NCBI GenBank assembly: GCA_963662155.1
Contig: OY759274.1
Location: 47,883,577 to 47,947,576 of the forward strand
From: Lamellibrachia columna
Taxonomy: Eukaryota; Annelida; Polychaeta; Sabellida; Siboglinidae
Direction: 5' to 3'
DNA length: 64,000 nucleotides
Shown here: piece after piece, positions 11,997 to 22,463 of the stretch
How positions within the stretch are numbered: the stretch's first letter is position 1
Layout of the letters: each line of letters opens with the position of its first letter
The notes under the pieces: model-generated
The model's input: only the letters and a program-made list of their open reading frames with translations
Told to the model about the DNA's origin: nothing
The model's database searches: none
Made by a program: the position numbers and the translations under genes

Positions 11997-12199
11997 TGCA
12001 ACAGTTATTCCATTAAACATTGTCAAAATTCATACTAAAAAAGTTGCATTAGATTATACCAAGGTGATGTTATTTGTTTCTAGTTAAATGCTGTCATTTT
12101 ATTGGTTTTGGAAAATGTTGTTAGGTTGCGTTGTTACCAAGGTGCTATCCTGGTGTCTATTTGAACACAACACATTATGGGTCTATCCAAGAAGCTCGC

Positions 12200-14935
12200 A
12201 GCAATTTGTGAAAGGTTAATAATGGCTGTACCTTGAAGTTATAAGTACTGAGAACAACTTGTGAAAGGTTAATGATGGCTGTACCTTGAAGTTATAAGTA
12301 CTGAGAACAACTTGTGAAAGGTTAATAATGGCTGTACCTTGAAGTTATAAGTACCGAGAACAATTTGTGAAAGGTTAATAATGGCTGTACCTTGAAGTTA
12401 TAAGTACTGAGAACAACTTGTGAAAGGTTAATGATGGCTGTACCTTGAAGTTATAAGTACTGAGAACAACTTGTGAAAGGTTAATGGTGGCTGTACCTTG
12501 AAGTTATAAGTACTGAGAACAACTTGTGAAAAGGTTAATGATGGCTGTACCTTGAAGTTATAAGTACTGAGAACAACTTGTGAAAGGTTAATAATGGCTG
12601 TACCTTGAAGTTATAAGTACTGAGAACAACTTGTGAAAGGTTAATAATGGCTGTACCTTCAAGTTATAAGTATTGAGAACAACTTGTGAAAAGGTTAATG
12701 ATGGCTGTACCTTGAAGTTATAAGTACTGAGAACAACTTGTGAAAGGTTAATGATGGCTGTACCTTGAAGTTATAAGTACTGAGAACAACTTGTGAAAAG
12801 GTTAATGATGGCTGTACCTTGAAGTTATAAGTACTGAGAACAACTTGTGAAAGGTTAATAATGGCTGTACCGTATTGAGAACAACTTGTGAAAAGGTTAA
12901 TGATGGCTGTACCTTGAAGTTATAAGTACTGAGAACAACTTGTGAAAGATTAATAATGGCTGTACCTTGAAGTTATAAGTACTGAGAACAACTTGTGAAA
13001 GGTTAATGATGGCTGTACCTTGAAATTATAAGTACTGAGAACAACTTGTGAAAGGTTAATGATGGCTGTACCTTGAAGTTATAAGTACTGAGAACAACTT
13101 GTGAAAGGTTAATAATGGCTGTACCTTGAAGTTATAAGTACTGAGAACAACTTGTGAAAGGTTAATGATGGCTGTACCTTGAAATTATAAGTACTGAGAA
13201 CAACTTGTGAAAGGTTAATGATGGCTGTACCTTGAAGTTATAAGTACTGAGAACAACTTGTGAAAGGTTAATGATGGCTGTACCTTGAAGTTATAAGTAC
13301 TGAGAACAACTTGTGAAAAGGTTAATGATGGCTGTACCTTGAAGTTATAAGTACTGAGAACAACTTGTGAAAGGTTAATAATGGCTGTACCGTATTGAGA
13401 ACAACTTGTGAAAAGGTTAATGATGGCTGTACCTTGAAGTTATAAGTACTGAGAACAACTTGTGAAAGATTAATAATGGCTGTACCTTGAAGTTATAAGT
13501 ACTGAGAACAACTTGTGAAAGGTTAATGATGGCTGTACCTTGAAATTATAAGTACTGAGAACAACTTGTGAAAGGTTAATGATGGCTGTACCTTGAAGTT
13601 ATAAGTACTGAGAACAACTTGTGAAAGGTTAATAATGGCTGTACCTTGAAGTTATAAGTACTGAGAACAACTTGTGAAAGGTTAATAATGGCTGTACCTT
13701 GAAGTTATAAGTACTGAGAACAACTTGTGAAAGGTTAATAATGGCTGTACCTTGAAGTTATAAGTACTGAGAACAACTTGTGAAAGGTTAATAATGGCTG
13801 TACCTTGAAGTTATAAGTACTGAGAACAACTTGTGAAAGGTTAATGATGGCTGTACCTTGAAGTTATAAGTACTGAGAACAGCTTGTGAAAAGGTTAATG
13901 ATGGCTGTACCTTGAAGTTATAAGTACTGAGAACAACTTGTGAAAGGTTAATGATGGCTGTACCTTGAAGTTATAAGTACTGAGAACAACTTGTAAAAAG
14001 GTTAATGATGGCTGTACCTTGAAGTTATAAGTACTGAGAACAACTTGTGAAAGGTTAATGATGGCTGTACCTTGAAGTTATAAGTACTGAGAACAACTTG
14101 TGAAAGGTTAATGATGACTGTACCTTGAAGTTATAAGTACTGAGAACAACTTGTGAAAGGTTAATGATGACTGTACCTTGAAGTTATAAGTACTGAGAAC
14201 AACTTGTGAAAGGTTAATGATGGCTGTACCTTGAAGTTATAAGTACTGAGAACAACTTGTTAAAAGGTTAATGATGGCTGTACCTTGAAGTTATAAGTAC
14301 TGAGAACAACTTGTGAAAGGTTAATGATGGCTGTACCTTGAAGTTATATGTACCGAGAACAACTTGTGAAAGGTTAATGATGGCTGATCCTTGAAGTTAT
14401 AAGTACTGAGAACAACTTGTGAAAGGTTAATGATGGCTGTACCTTCAAGTTATAAGTACTGATAACAACTTGTGAAAGGTTAATGATGGCTGTACCTTGA
14501 AGTTATAAGTACTGAGAACAACTTGTGAAAGGTTAATAATGGCTGTACCTTGAAGTTATAAGTACCGAGAACAACTTGTGAAAGGTTAATAATGGCTGTA
14601 CCTTGAAGTTATAAGTACCGAGAACAACTTGTGAAAGGTTAATAATGGCTGTACCTTGAAGTTATAAGTACTGAGAACAACTTGTGAAAGGTTAATAATG
14701 GCTGTACCTTGAAGTTATAAGTACCGAGAACAACTTGTGAAAGGTTAATAATGGCTGTACCTTGAAGTTATAAGTACCGAGAACAACTTGTGAAAGGTTA
14801 ATAATGGCTGTACCTTGAAGTTATAAGTACCGAGAACAACTTGTGAAAGGTTAATAATGGCTGTACCTTGAAGTTATAAGTACCGATAACAACTTGTTAA
14901 AGGTTAATGATGGCTGTACCTTGAAGTTATAAGTA
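12200..14935. repeat. Large 53-bp minisatellite, ~51 copies
   Basis: The unit begins GTGAAAGGTTAATGATGGCT, continues through a GTACCTTGAAGTTATAAGTA block and ends TGAGAACAACTT. Variants include GTGAAAAGG, an AATAATGG form and TACCGAG. A truncated unit reading TACCGTATTGAG appears at 12869 and again exactly 520 bp later, marking a block duplication of about ten units. Confidence 0.97.
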
Positions 14936-15112
14936 CCTAGAACTAGAAACTCAATTATCTGTATCTGTGGTGGGCTGGTGCACAGCAGGAATCTACCCTG
15001 TGACCTATCCCTGTGGGTTTTATGACCCTGTCTATTCCTGTGGATTTCTGACTCTGTCTCTTCAAACTGTGGCACTAGAGCTGTGATGTACTGTTCCAGC
15101 AGACTTCAATGG
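14936..15112. other. Short unique spacer
   Basis: No supported feature. A minus-strand frame overlapping it reads into the neighbouring 53-bp array. Confidence 0.5.
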
Positions 15113-15270
15113 CTTCTCCACCACCAGACAAGTTCTCATTTCTCCACCACCAGACAAGTTCTCATTTCTCCACCACCAGACAAGTTCTCATTTCTCCACC
15201 ACCAGACAAGTTCTCATTTCTCCACCGCCAGACAAGTTCTCACTTCTCCATCGCCAGATAAGTTCTCACT
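15113..15270. repeat. Minisatellite, 26-bp unit, ~6 copies
   Basis: The unit is CACCACCAGACAAGTTCTCA plus TTTCTC, with the last copies degenerate. Confidence 0.93.
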
Positions 15271-15547
15271 TCCTCCCATTCATTCTTATCTCACAAAAAT
15301 GGTTTTATTTACATTATGAAGTGTGACATTTCATTGGGAAACTTTAAACAATCCTCTGCCTGTGTCTGTGGGTGCATGTCTACTGCATACAAGGATGCCT
15401 TTGTTATATTTATCTGTAATATAATTATTATATTATCACATTATTTGTGCAATTGTTCATGAACCGTAGCAAACACTTTCATGTGTGCGCCCATCTTAGT
15501 GACACAGTGACTTCAGCAGTGACTTTACAACTAGTGAAATGGCACCA
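15271..15547. other. Unique spacer
   Basis: Nothing beyond ordinary AT-rich sequence is visible. Confidence 0.5.
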
Positions 15548-16503
15548 AAATTACTAGGTCTTGTGTAACGATGGTCTGAACACTCTTCTCCTGATACAAC
15601 CTAACCCTACAATTACTAGGTCTTGTATAACGATGGTCTGAACACTCTTCTCATGCTACAACCTAACCCTACAATTACTAGGTCTTGTATAACAATGGTC
15701 TGAACACTCTTCTCCTGCTACAACCTAACCCTACAATTACTAGGTCTTGTATAACGATGGTCTGAACACTCTTCTCCTGCTACAACCTAACCCTACAATT
15801 ACTAGGTCTTGTATAACGATGGTCTGAACACTCTTCTCCTGCTACAACCTAACCCTACAATTACTAGGTCTTGTATAATGATTGTCTGAACACTCTTCTC
15901 CTGCTACAACCTAACCCTACAATTACTAGGTCTTGTATAACGATGGTCTGAACACTCTTCTCATGCTACAACCTAACCCTACAATTACTAGGTCTTGTAT
16001 AACAATGGTCTGAACACTCTTCTCCTGCTACAACCTAACCCTACAATTACTAGGTCTTGTATAACGATGGTCTGAACACTCTTCTCCTGCTACAACCTAA
16101 CCCTACAATTACTAGGTCTTGTATAACGATGGTCTGAACACTCTTCTCCTGCTACAACCTAACCCTACAATTACTAGGTCTTGTATAATGATGGTCTGAA
16201 CACTCTTCTCCTGCTACAACCTAACCCTACAATTACTAGGTCTTGTATAACGATGGTCTGAACACTCTTCTCCTGCTACAACCTAACCCTACAATTACTA
16301 GGTCTTGTATAACAATGGTCTGAACACTCTTCTCCTGCTACAACCTAACCCTACAATTACTAGGTCTTGTATAACGATGGTCTGAACACTCTTCTCCTGC
16401 TACAACCTAACCCTACAATTACTAGGTCTTGTATAACGATGGTCTGAACACTCTTCTCCTGCTACAACCTAACCCTACAATTACTAGGTCTCATATAACG
16501 ATG
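15548..16503. repeat. Minisatellite, 62-bp unit, ~15 copies
   Basis: The unit contains ACAATTACTAGGTCTTGTAT, a GATGGTCTGAACACTCTTCT block and ACAACCTAACCCT. A CTCATGCTACA variant recurs after exactly 310 bp (15652 and 15962), five units apart, showing block duplication. The CCTAACCCT piece is not a telomere repeat, as it occurs once per unit. Confidence 0.96.
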
Positions 16504-16680
16504 GTGCAGAAGTGAGCACAACAAATGGCTGTGGAGAGAAATGAGGAGACCACCAAATCCTGTTCAGACTACATTAATTTGGCATCAGGGCAAAAAACAT
16601 TAGTGAAACTACAAATAATCACCAGCAATCTCTCCTGGAATTTGCAAATTAGGCTTAAGCCTACAGTTATGACAAACTAT

Positions 16681-17412
16681 GTATGCCGCAGTAATGACTC
16701 CACCAACACCACCATGCGGCAGTAATGACTCCACCAACTCCACCATGCGGCAGTAATGACTCCACCAACTCTACCATGCAGCAGTAATGACTCCACCAAC
16801 TCCACCATGCGGCAGTAATGACTCCACCAACTCCACCATGCAGCAGTAATGACTCCACCAACTCCACCATGAGGCAGTAATGACTCCACCAAGCCGCAGT
16901 AATGACTCCACCAACTCCACCATGCCGCAGTAATGACTCCACCAACTCCACCATGAGGCAGTAATGACTCCACCAACTCCACCATGCCGCAGTAATGACT
17001 CCACCAACTCCACCTTGCGGCAGTAATGACTCCACCAACTCCACCATGCAGCAGTAATGACTCCACCAACTCCACCATGCCGCAGTAATGACTCCACCAA
17101 CTCCACCATGAGGCAGTAATGACTCCACCAACTCCACCATGCCGCAGTAATGACTCCACCAACTCCACCATGAGGCAGTAATGACTCCACCAACTCCACC
17201 ATGCCGCAGTAATGACTCCACCAACTCCACCATGCCGCAGTAATAACTCCACCAACTCCACCATGAGGCAGTAATGACTCCACCAACTCCACCATGCCGC
17301 AGTAATGACTCCACCTACTCCACCATGAGGCAGTAATGACTTCACCAACTCCACCATGCCGCAGTAATGGCTCCACCAACTCCACCATGCCGCAGTAATG
17401 ACTCCACCAACA
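16681..17412. repeat. Minisatellite, 31-bp unit, ~23 copies
   Basis: The unit is CCGCAGTAATGACTCCACCA plus ACTCCACCATG, with CCG/CGG/CAG/AGG variants. Three overlapping minus-strand frames of 215-226 codons arise because 31 is not a multiple of three; they are artefacts. Confidence 0.96.
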
Positions 17413-19119
17413 GGGCTGCTTCATTAAATGCTACATAACAACATAACAGAACATGTGAAATAGCTTCGTGGGTTTGCTACATATATATGCATAAGGGCCA
17501 CTCTACAAAATTGTCTGAAAGTTCGTTTTGCAGTTTCCCTGCCTTATTGCTTGTCTATTTCTTTATCTACAATATTGTTATTACATACCATTGGCTTTGC
17601 CTCAATGAGTTCCTTCAGGAAATATATACCTTTCCTATAGTCCTGTGCCAATGAAGGGTTCACATCCCTTTAAATTGTAAAAAACAGCCAAAATAAGCTT
17701 TCCCTAAAATATTTTGTATTTCAGAAAGTTATTCAGTAATGATAATTCACCATTTGAAGTGTTTTATGTTAATGTAAACTTTCAGATGTTTGTCACAAAC
17801 TATGATGCAGGCCCCTAAACAGCTGCTCCTACCCAAACTTATTTTGCTTGTTAATGAACCCATTTTATTGTTACGCCTGACACCAAGCTCACGCACCAAT
17901 ATTTTATTGTTACGCCTGACACCAAGCTCACGCACCAATATTTAAATACTACAAATTAAGGATTTTCCAAAACTGACTTTGTTTAGAAAGCAGAACAAAA
18001 TAAAACTGATGATGAATGTATTATTTCATAGTAGTTATAACATTTTGAATAAGTGCCTTTACTTTTAATCTTCATGCTGTCCAACAAATTGTCAAACTAT
18101 AGTCAAAACATGGAATACAACATGCTGTAGAAATATATATCACTATCTCTGGACTATTATTATCAATAAAACATCCCTCAGAAATGTTCTATTGGAAAGG
18201 ATTAATTTAAAATTGTGTTCTAATTCAATTACCAGTTTGTATATGCACCATGCTGTACAGGCATGAGTAATTTCTAATCACATTTCCGGAACAGATTCTC
18301 ATTTGGTGAATCTATAGATGTTCCCCATACTGTTGTTTAGTATAACATGAAGAAGAACATAATAAGTGTCGAATAGCACTATTATAATTTAATTCCAGAT
18401 TTTTTTATATTTCTTTAGAGTGTAAAAACGAACTTTGGTACTGGGCGTAACAGTTGCAGGCAACATTCCTGGTAGGCGCTGCCTGCCACTTAGTGAGTTT
18501 TCGGATTTAAACAAAGAAACTTCAGAACTGAAATGTTTAGACTATGTATTTTATTGGAGTAAAATTTAACAGAGATTGGAGAACACAAAAAAATGGCCTG
18601 TCCTTAGCCAACTGTCAGACAATGTTGGAGAATGGCCCCTAAACAATGGCCTGTCCTTAGCCAACTGTCAGACAATGTTGGAGAATGGCCCCTAAACAAT
18701 GAAACCACTGCATTCAGTTGAGTCAACATCAGCATGTCAAACACTTTGCATTTGGGTAAAAAATTAAAGTCAATGTATTGGTCTAGTTTTTTTTATAATA
18801 AACTTTGATGCTTTGAGACTGTCCAACAAAATTTTTGTTGGGCATTTGTGTTTAGTTTTTATGTTGTGTTTGATTATATGTTGGAATATCAGTCATGAAC
18901 AACTTGTGTTTGATTATATGTTGGAATATCAGTCATGAACAACTTGTTTTAATACAATAATAACTTGTGTATAAGACAATATTATTTAGAATACAATAAT
19001 AACTTGTGTATGAAGATATTATTTAGAATACAATACCCATATGCTATTTTATGTTTTGGGAATAATGCAGTATAAAACTAGGGTCATTCCAAATGAAATC
19101 AACCAAAATAGGTACTGAT
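17413..19119. other. AT-rich unique sequence with three short tandem duplications
   Basis: Two-copy direct repeats occur at about 17863-17941 (39 bp, containing GTTACGCCTGACACC), 18592-18698 (53 bp, containing GGCCTGTCCTTAGCC) and 18862-18945 (40 bp, containing GATTATATGTTGGAATATC). These look like first-step minisatellite seeds. No gene is visible. Confidence 0.65.
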
Positions 19120-19500
19120 ATTGATCTTAAAATGAAGCTAACACCTATCCATAGATTTGCATCAAAAAAAATGTTTGTGGAGGTCACTGACCTTAATTTT
19201 TGACCTGTATACCCTGATTACAAAAATATCATTAGTAAGGTCATTATATTAACAAGTTAGTTTTTGTCCATTTTCCCACAATTTTGTGTTACATCTTAAC
19301 ACATATTATGTATGCATAACTTTAGTCCTAATTGTGCTAAAGTGCTGGTGTTAGTCTTAAAATATAGCGAAGACATTGTCCTACCCAATAATATTTTGTT
19401 GCGAAGATCACTGACTTTGACCTTGATATACCCAAAATGAGTAAACTCCGATTAAAAAAAATTAATCTTTAGGAAGGTCATTGTATCAACAAGTTTCAAA
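19120..19500 (+). repeat. Two diverged copies of a ~150-bp dispersed repeat
   Basis: Segments at about 19120-19280 and 19345-19500 share, in order, TCTTAAAATAW, a GTCACTGAC(C/T)TT block, a TATACCC block and AGGTCATTRTATYAACAAGTT. They look like old interspersed-repeat copies and are well diverged from each other. Confidence 0.55.
19181..19193. promoter_or_regulatory. Perfect IR1 nuclear-receptor-type half-site palindrome
   Basis: AGGTCACTGACCT is an inverted repeat of AGGTCA with a one-base spacer, the consensus arrangement for IR1 elements such as ecdysone-receptor-type sites. It sits inside a dispersed repeat in an intron, so the match may be fortuitous. Confidence 0.25.
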
Positions 19501-20123
19501 CAAACATATTATATCATATTTATATACATATATCATTTAATTTATCATTGTGCCATATATAAAAAAAATACAAAAAGTTTTTAGACTGCTGGGGAAAATA
19601 GATTTTCTTCAATATGAGCAGCAGACAGTTGACTTGAATGTTTGTTACTGCAGACGTCCTCAGCTGCACTATCGCTGTAACTGTTGTTGGTGACAGAGAA
19701 GAATGACTACTCTACCTGAGGTGTGAGAGAGTCAGACACAGATTGACAAGGCAGTACTCACACATGTAACATCTGAACACACCAGTCCAGTTGATCCTCC
19801 ATCACACCATTCCAGTCCATCACACCACTGCAGTCCATGTCAGACCCAAGAGTCACAGGCGACAACCCACAAACTACGGGCTCAGTCTTCTCTGGTTATC
19901 CTAGAAGTGAGCAGGGGCAGCCACAGCTGGACCCATCCACGTGTGAAATGACCATATTTCCACACCACTGGCAGCCCACAATCCTCACACCTGCTCTCTC
20001 CAACTGCTGGGAAGGAAAGTATTTCCCTCAAGCAGCCTTGCTGTGAGTTACAGCACCCAAGATGATTTGTGATCCTGACATCCCCCCTCCTCCCAGCCTC
20101 TTCCCACCTCTTCCGCCTCCTAC
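19501..20123. other. Unique, more GC-balanced sequence
   Basis: A minus-strand frame is open for 165 codons (20379 to 19882) with no recognisable domain. The candidate 54-bp exon lies inside this interval in a different frame. Confidence 0.4.
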
Positions 20124-20177
20124 CTTGTCCCAAACACATTCCTGTGAAACTCTTCATGTATGGCCCATCTGATATTT
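20124..20177 (-). CDS. Candidate 54-bp cassette exon of the host gene
   Basis: On the minus strand a pyrimidine-containing tract ending CATACTGCACAG precedes base 20177, and a donor ACAAG|GTAGGA follows base 20124. The enclosed 54 bp starts with one base of a split codon, has 17 open codons (NIRWAIHEEFHRNVFGT) and ends with two bases. That is the same phase as both neighbouring exons (31514-31663 upstream, 1-705 downstream), so it could be included or skipped without a frameshift. It is short and splice consensus alone is weak evidence, so I regard it as a hypothesis. No domain is recognisable. Confidence 0.3.
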
Positions 20178-20507
20178 CTGTGCAGTATGAAATCAGGTGA
20201 AACCACAGGCAGCTACACACTGTTAACCCTTTCTTTCCAAACAGCAGTAAATCACAGCAGATGTGCAACATTTCCCCATGCTTTGAAGGAGCAAAGAATT
20301 GTTTTTCCAAATTCCCACCACTCCTAGATTCACTCCCAGGCGTTCTGTGGGAGAGTCCTACAATATGGGAGTGGGACACACCACATGTGTCCTTTCAGGG
20401 GAGAAGTAAACAAAAACATTACAGCAACTTTTTTGTAAACACCATTCCTTGAGATTAACAGTTTTCAGTGTTTTATCTTGAGTAATTGTTCATATTATAT
20501 GTACACA

Positions 20508-20510
20508 CAT

Positions 20511-20584
<74 letters not shown>

Positions 20585-20605
20585 TCGCACACACACACAC
20601 ATACA
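20508..20605. repeat. Microsatellite (ACGC)n grading into (AC)n
   Basis: A pure tetranucleotide tract of roughly 18 repeats is followed by a short CA-rich stretch. Frames on both strands (Ala-Arg-Thr-His and Val-Arg-Ala-Cys) are artefacts. Confidence 0.98.
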
Positions 20606-20727
20606 CACGCTTGCAAAGACTGAAGTGAATATGGAAGAAAACTGTTGGACAACTTTTAAAATATATTTTAATAGCTTTGCCAAATGTTTTGGTAAAACAT
20701 AGTTAGTCAACATGGCTCATGTCTAAG

Positions 20728-20850
20728 ACATCAACAACTAAGTGACCAGGTCAGATTATATACTAACAACTAAGTGACCAGGTCATATTATATATTAACA
20801 GCTAAGTGACCACGTCAGATTATATATTAAAAACTAAGTGACCAGGGTAC
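20728..20850. repeat. Minisatellite, ~32-35-bp unit, 4 copies (left part)
   Basis: The unit contains AACTAAGTGACCAGGTCAGA and TTATATATTAAC. The same unit resumes at 21622, so the two arrays are related and separated by about 770 bp. Confidence 0.9.
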
Positions 20851-21267
20851 CATTTCATTAACATTCTTATGAGCTCATAAGCACAATTTTAATTATTAAA
20901 ACCAATTTCTCTCATTAGCTATAATTGGAACAGAAAACTCCGTTTCACAAAAATTCAATCATAGAATCTATCATAGAAACGTTCGTAGAAATGCTCATTA
21001 GTTATGACAAGGTTACACCGTTCATAAGTGAAACATATCCATCATAAATAGTCAGATTGACATAACTGCATATTATCTTGACTCCAGTTTTTATACAGAA
21101 ATCCAGTTTTTTTACAATCAAATAAGTCTTCAAAATGTAAGCGATGAATACATTAAAAATTATGGCTTTTCTTTATGCCATGTATTTTACAGCACTGACG
21201 TGGAAAAATTTTGAGCAAATTTTAAGCTGTATCTAACCAAAATATGTACACCTCTAACCTTCATATT
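20851..21267. other. AT-rich unique sequence
   Basis: No gene. It separates two arrays of the same unit, so it may be part of an insertion, but I found no terminal inverted repeats. Confidence 0.5.
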
Positions 21268-21515
21268 GGCATACTCGATGACACACCTTTGGTTGAGGTT
21301 GTTGGAGCTCTCATGTGAGCTTTGTTATTGGCATACTCGATGACACACCTTTGGTTGAGGTTGTTGGAGCTCTCATGTGAGCTTTGTTATTGGCATACTC
21401 GATGACACACCTTTGGTTGAGGTTGTTGGAGCTCTCATGTGAGCTTTGTTATTGGCATACTCGATGACACACCTTTGGTTGAGGTTGTTGGAGCTCTCAT
21501 GTGAGCTTTGTTATT
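21268..21515. repeat. Minisatellite, 62-bp unit, 4 near-identical copies
   Basis: The unit begins ATTGGCATACTCGATGACAC and ends GAGCTCTCATGTGAGCTTTG. Copies are virtually identical, implying recent expansion. Confidence 0.97.
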
Positions 21516-21621
21516 GAAAACTGTCAAAACTTCACTTGTCAAAATTTTTTTACCGGTGTGTCACAGAACTAGTGTCTTCTGTGACACTGCATCTTCTTTT
21601 GCAAAATAAAATGTTTTCAAC

Positions 21622-22090
21622 TAGGTGACGTGATCATATCATACATCAACAACCAAGTGACCAGGTCCGATTAGACATTAACAACTAAGTGACCTGATCA
21701 TATCATACATCAACAACTAAGTGACCAGATCAGATTAGACATTAACAACTAAGTGACCTGATCATATCATACATCAACAACTAAGTGACCAGATCAGATT
21801 AGACATTAACAACTAAGTGACCTGATCATATCATACATCAACAACTAAGTGACCAGGTTAGATTAGACATTAACAATTAAGTGACCTGATCATATCATAT
21901 ATGAACAACTAAGTGACCAGGTCAGATTATACATGAACAACTAAGTGACTTGATCAGATTATACATGAACAACTGAGTGACCTGATCATATTAGACATTA
22001 ACAACTAAGTGACCTGGTCAGATTAGCCATTAACAACTAAGTGACCTGATCATATTAGACATCAACAACTAAATGACGTAGTCAGAGTAT
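21622..22090. repeat. Minisatellite, ~32-35-bp unit (right part)
   Basis: Units alternate between AAGTGACCAGATCAGATTAG and AAGTGACCTGATCATATCAT forms, giving a two-unit higher-order pattern. The family is the same as at 20728-20850. Confidence 0.92.
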
Positions 22091-22463
22091 ACATGTCATC
22101 TTTTAGTTACATCAGAACAATTTGGTCAAACTGTTATTTTTAACAACTACACTTCAACCCATGCCACAAGCTGCCAACGAGTGTGATTAGACATTAGACT
22201 AATTGGTTAGCACCAATGAAGGAAGACTGTAGCAAAGATTACTGTGCTGTATTTGGTTGGCAGAAGGACATGAAGTCACCAAGTCATTGCACAAAGCTGC
22301 TGTAATTTGCTATGCACCTAGTATATTGGAAGGGAGTTGGAAACGTGACTTTTGAAAGGGACACAAAACTAGAGATCACTCTATATGGGGCTACGCCAGA
22401 GGAAGCAAAACCCAACAAATGTGTAACCAGAACGAGACATCATCAGCAGAAGCTTCAAACACA
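22091..22463. other. Unique spacer
   Basis: No supported gene or repeat. Confidence 0.5.

Noticed and set aside
15548..16503. CCTAACCCT pieces suggesting telomeric repeats
   Set aside because: Occurs once per 62-bp unit and never as tandem CCCTAA; not telomeric.
19882..20379. 165-codon minus-strand open frame
   Set aside because: No recognisable domain or splice support; the better candidate in this interval is the 54-bp exon in another frame.
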